Of a DNA stretch of 64,000 nt, positions 62,157 to 64,000 are shown in pieces. Source of the DNA: Pigmentiphaga litoralis. GTDB taxonomy: Bacteria; Pseudomonadota; Gammaproteobacteria; Burkholderiales; Burkholderiaceae_B. Location of the stretch: positions 806,001 through 870,000 of the forward strand of contig NZ_JACCBP010000001.1 in assembly GCF_013408655.1 (NCBI RefSeq), given 5' to 3'. How positions within the stretch are numbered: the first letter of the stretch is position 1; each line of letters opens with the position of its first letter. The position numbers were made by a program, and so were the translations under genes. The notes beneath the pieces were generated by a model that was not told where the DNA came from, did not search any database, and saw only the letters and a program-made list of their open reading frames with translations.

Positions 62157-63166
62157 AAGAAAAGGACAGCCTGCGCGTGCTCGTGACAGGTGGGGCAGGA
62201 TTCCTCGGGTCGCACCTGTGCACCCGGCTGGTAGAAGAAGGGCACGACGTGCTGTGCGTCGACAACTTCTATACCGGCACGAAGGCGAATATCGCCCCCT
62301 TGCTCGGGCATCCGCGCTTCGAGCTGATGCGGCACGACATCACGTTTCCGCTGTATGTGGAAGTGGACGAGATCTACAACCTGGCGTGCCCGGCGTCGCC
62401 GGTGCATTACCAGCACGATCCCGTGCAGACCACCAAGACCTGCGTGCATGGGTCGATCAATATGCTTGGCCTGGCCAAACGGGTGGGCGCGCGGATTCTG
62501 CAGGCGTCGACCAGCGAAGTGTATGGCGACCCCACGGATCATCCGCAGCGCGAGTCGTACTGGGGGCACGTGAATCCGAACGGGATCCGTGCCTGCTATG
62601 ACGAAGGCAAACGCTGCGCGGAAACGCTGTTTGCGGACTACCGCCGCCAATATGGCCTGCGGGTGAAAGTGGCGCGCATCTTCAATACCTATGGCCCCAA
62701 CATGCACCCCGACGACGGGCGCGTGGTCTCGAACTTCATCATGCAGGCCCTGGCGAACGAGCCGATCACCATCTATGGCGACGGCACGCAGACGCGCGCC
62801 TTCTGCTATGTGGACGATCTGATCGACGGGCTGATGCGGCTGATGCGCAGCCCCGACGATTTCTGGGGCCCGGTCAATATTGGCAACCCGTCAGAAATGA
62901 ACATGCTCGAACTTGCGCGGGAGATCGTCGCGCTGACCGGCAGCCGGTCAGAGGTGCGGCTGTTTCCGTTGCCCGGGGACGATCCGGTGCGGCGCTGCCC
63001 GGATATTTCGCTCGCGCGCGAGGTGCTGGGCTGGGATCCGCGCACCCAGGTGACCGAGGGCCTGACCCGCACCATTGCCTATTTCCGCGACCGCACGGGA
63101 TCGGCAGCGTCCGCACCGGCTTCGACAGCGGCTGCCGACGCGGGCCGGGTCGTCCGAATCGCCTGA
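62153..63166 (+). CDS. UDP-glucuronate decarboxylase (UDP-xylose synthase) / NAD-dependent epimerase family
   Basis: A 337-residue extended SDR matching UDP-glucuronic acid decarboxylase (Uxs). [15 protein letters not shown] binds [32 protein letters not shown], the catalytic [11 protein letters not shown] (Tyr-x3-Lys) and [19 protein letters not shown] are highly typical of Uxs. It converts UDP-glucuronate, made by the next gene's product, into UDP-xylose. GGAG lies before the ATG at 62153. It overlaps the upstream transferase by four bases. Confidence 0.9.
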   Translation: MKEKDSLRVLVTGGAGFLGSHLCTRLVEEGHDVLCVDNFYTGTKANIAPLLGHPRFELMRHDITFPLYVEVDEIYNLACPASPVHYQHDPVQTTKTCVHGSINMLGLAKRVGARILQASTSEVYGDPTDHPQRESYWGHVNPNGIRACYDEGKRCAETLFADYRRQYGLRVKVARIFNTYGPNMHPDDGRVVSNFIMQALANEPITIYGDGTQTRAFCYVDDLIDGLMRLMRSPDDFWGPVNIGNPSEMNMLELAREIVALTGSRSEVRLFPLPGDDPVRRCPDISLAREVLGWDPRTQVTEGLTRTIAYFRDRTGSAASAPASTAAADAGRVVRIA

Positions 63167-63205
63167 GCAACCCGAGGCGACCGCCTCCGTTTTGGGATAA
63201 CGATC

Positions 63206-64000
63206 ATGAATCTTGCTGTCATTGGTGTGGGCTATGTGGGTCTGGTGACCGGGGCGTGCCTGGCGGACGTGGGCAACCACGTGAGCTGCATGGACCGGGA
63301 TGCCGGAAAAATCGCGCGGCTGGAACGGGGTGACATCCCCATTTTCGAACCCGGCCTGGACGAAGTCGTGCGCCGCAACGCCACGGGCGGGCGGCTGACC
63401 TTCACGACCGACATGGCGCGCGCGGTATGTGATGCCGACATCATTTTTATCGCGGTGGGCACGCCACCCGCCGAGGATGGGTCGGCCGACGTGGGAAGGG
63501 TGCTGGAAGCGGCAATGGAAGCTGTGCGGTATATCGACCGCGACGTGGTGCTGGTGGTGAAGTCGACCGTGCCGGTCGGGACCTGCGACCGCGTGCGGGA
63601 CGCCGTGCAGGCGCTGCTGCGGACCATGCGGTCTCCATGGAAGGTCACGGTCGCGTCCAACCCCGAGTTCCTGAAGGAGGGCAGCGCGATCGACGACTTC
63701 CAGCGGCCCGACCGGATCGTGGTGGGCACCTACGACACCGCGTCGTTGACCCTGCTGCGCGCCCTGTACAGCCCGTACAACCGCAACCATGACCGGCTGA
63801 TCGCCATGGATGTGCGGTCGTCGGAATTTACCAAGTACGCGGCCAATGCCATGTTGGCCACGCGCATCTCGCTCATGAACGAGCTGGCCCGGCTGGCCGA
63901 AAAGGTGGGCGCCGACATTGAAGAGGTACGGCGCGGCGCGGGCGCGGATCCGCGCATCGGCCATCATTTCCTGTATGCCGGCGTAGGCTACGGCGGGTCC
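63206..64000 (+). CDS. UDP-glucose 6-dehydrogenase, 3' end cut by window
   Basis: The first 265 residues of a UDP-glucose dehydrogenase, which oxidises UDP-glucose twice to UDP-glucuronate with NAD+. [20 protein letters not shown] binds [43 protein letters not shown] and [20 protein letters not shown] follow. The window ends at GVGYGGS, just before the expected catalytic Cys. It starts 39 bases after the Uxs gene and supplies its substrate, so UDP-xylose (and perhaps UDP-glucuronate) is a donor for the glycan. Confidence 0.93.
   Translation, partial: MNLAVIGVGYVGLVTGACLADVGNHVSCMDRDAGKIARLERGDIPIFEPGLDEVVRRNATGGRLTFTTDMARAVCDADIIFIAVGTPPAEDGSADVGRVLEAAMEAVRYIDRDVVLVVKSTVPVGTCDRVRDAVQALLRTMRSPWKVTVASNPEFLKEGSAIDDFQRPDRIVVGTYDTASLTLLRALYSPYNRNHDRLIAMDVRSSEFTKYAANAMLATRISLMNELARLAEKVGADIEEVRRGAGADPRIGHHFLYAGVGYGGS

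Overview
The window looks like a chromosomal stretch of a high-GC betaproteobacterium, most likely Burkholderiales of the Alcaligenaceae type (Achromobacter/Bordetella/Pigmentiphaga-like). The grounds are three Bug-type tricarboxylate-transporter binding proteins, a Ralstonia-type nag (salicylate/gentisate) gene set, dense GC-rich genes with short gaps, and LysR/GntR/MarR/TetR regulators beside each catabolic block. No rRNA, tRNA, CRISPR array, transposase or phage gene was seen, and no stretch over about 300 bases lacks a gene. The species call is inference.

Layout. 1-8.8 kb: housekeeping and accessory genes (partial Bug protein, LysR, TauE/SafE permease, uracil-DNA glycosylase family protein, Tat-exported PhoX-type phosphatase, YbaK deacylase, nitroreductase, ABC-2 exporter). 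8.8-23.4 kb: an aromatic-acid region. A NahR/NagR-like LysR gene diverges from nagAa-nagI-nagK-nagG-nagH-nagAb (salicylate 5-hydroxylase, gentisate dioxygenase, fumarylpyruvate hydrolase). A branched-chain-type ABC importer and a maleylpyruvate-isomerase-like GST follow, giving a complete salicylate to gentisate to fumarate plus pyruvate route. Then come a TetR gene, an orphan Rieske oxygenase and a second, paralogous ABC binding protein. 23.4-25.6 kb: a leucine-rich-repeat protein kinase and a DUF2325 protein behind a Fur-box-like site.

25.7-31.0 kb: a MarR-linked block of Rieske oxygenase, Bug protein, LigA/LigB extradiol dioxygenase and a PobA-like hydroxylase. Two of its promoters share an identical 17-bp operator and an identical 8-bp element at the same spacing. 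31.0-38.9 kb: a GntR-linked block of FAD monooxygenase, Bug protein, Asp/Glu-racemase-fold protein, two-subunit aconitase-like hydratase, isochorismatase-fold hydrolase and isocitrate-lyase-family lyase. A related operator-like motif precedes each of its transcription units. Two of its enzymes lack the usual catalytic cysteines of their folds, so this is the best candidate here for an undescribed catabolic pathway.

38.9-52.3 kb: lipoprotein, GAF histidine kinase, SDR, Zn-dependent alcohol dehydrogenase coupled to a 66-residue zinc-finger miniprotein, DAHP synthase with a spermidine-synthase-like protein, a 1380-residue CheB-CheR-PAS-kinase-receiver fusion, a ThDP enzyme and a Cys-rich copper-storage protein. 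52.4-64.0 kb: a tightly packed cell-surface glycan operon (PIG-L deacetylase, five glycosyltransferases, GmhB-like phosphatase, carbamoyltransferase, UDP-glucuronate decarboxylase, UDP-glucose dehydrogenase) that runs off the right edge. It predicts a carbamoylated glycan containing xylose or glucuronate and perhaps heptose.
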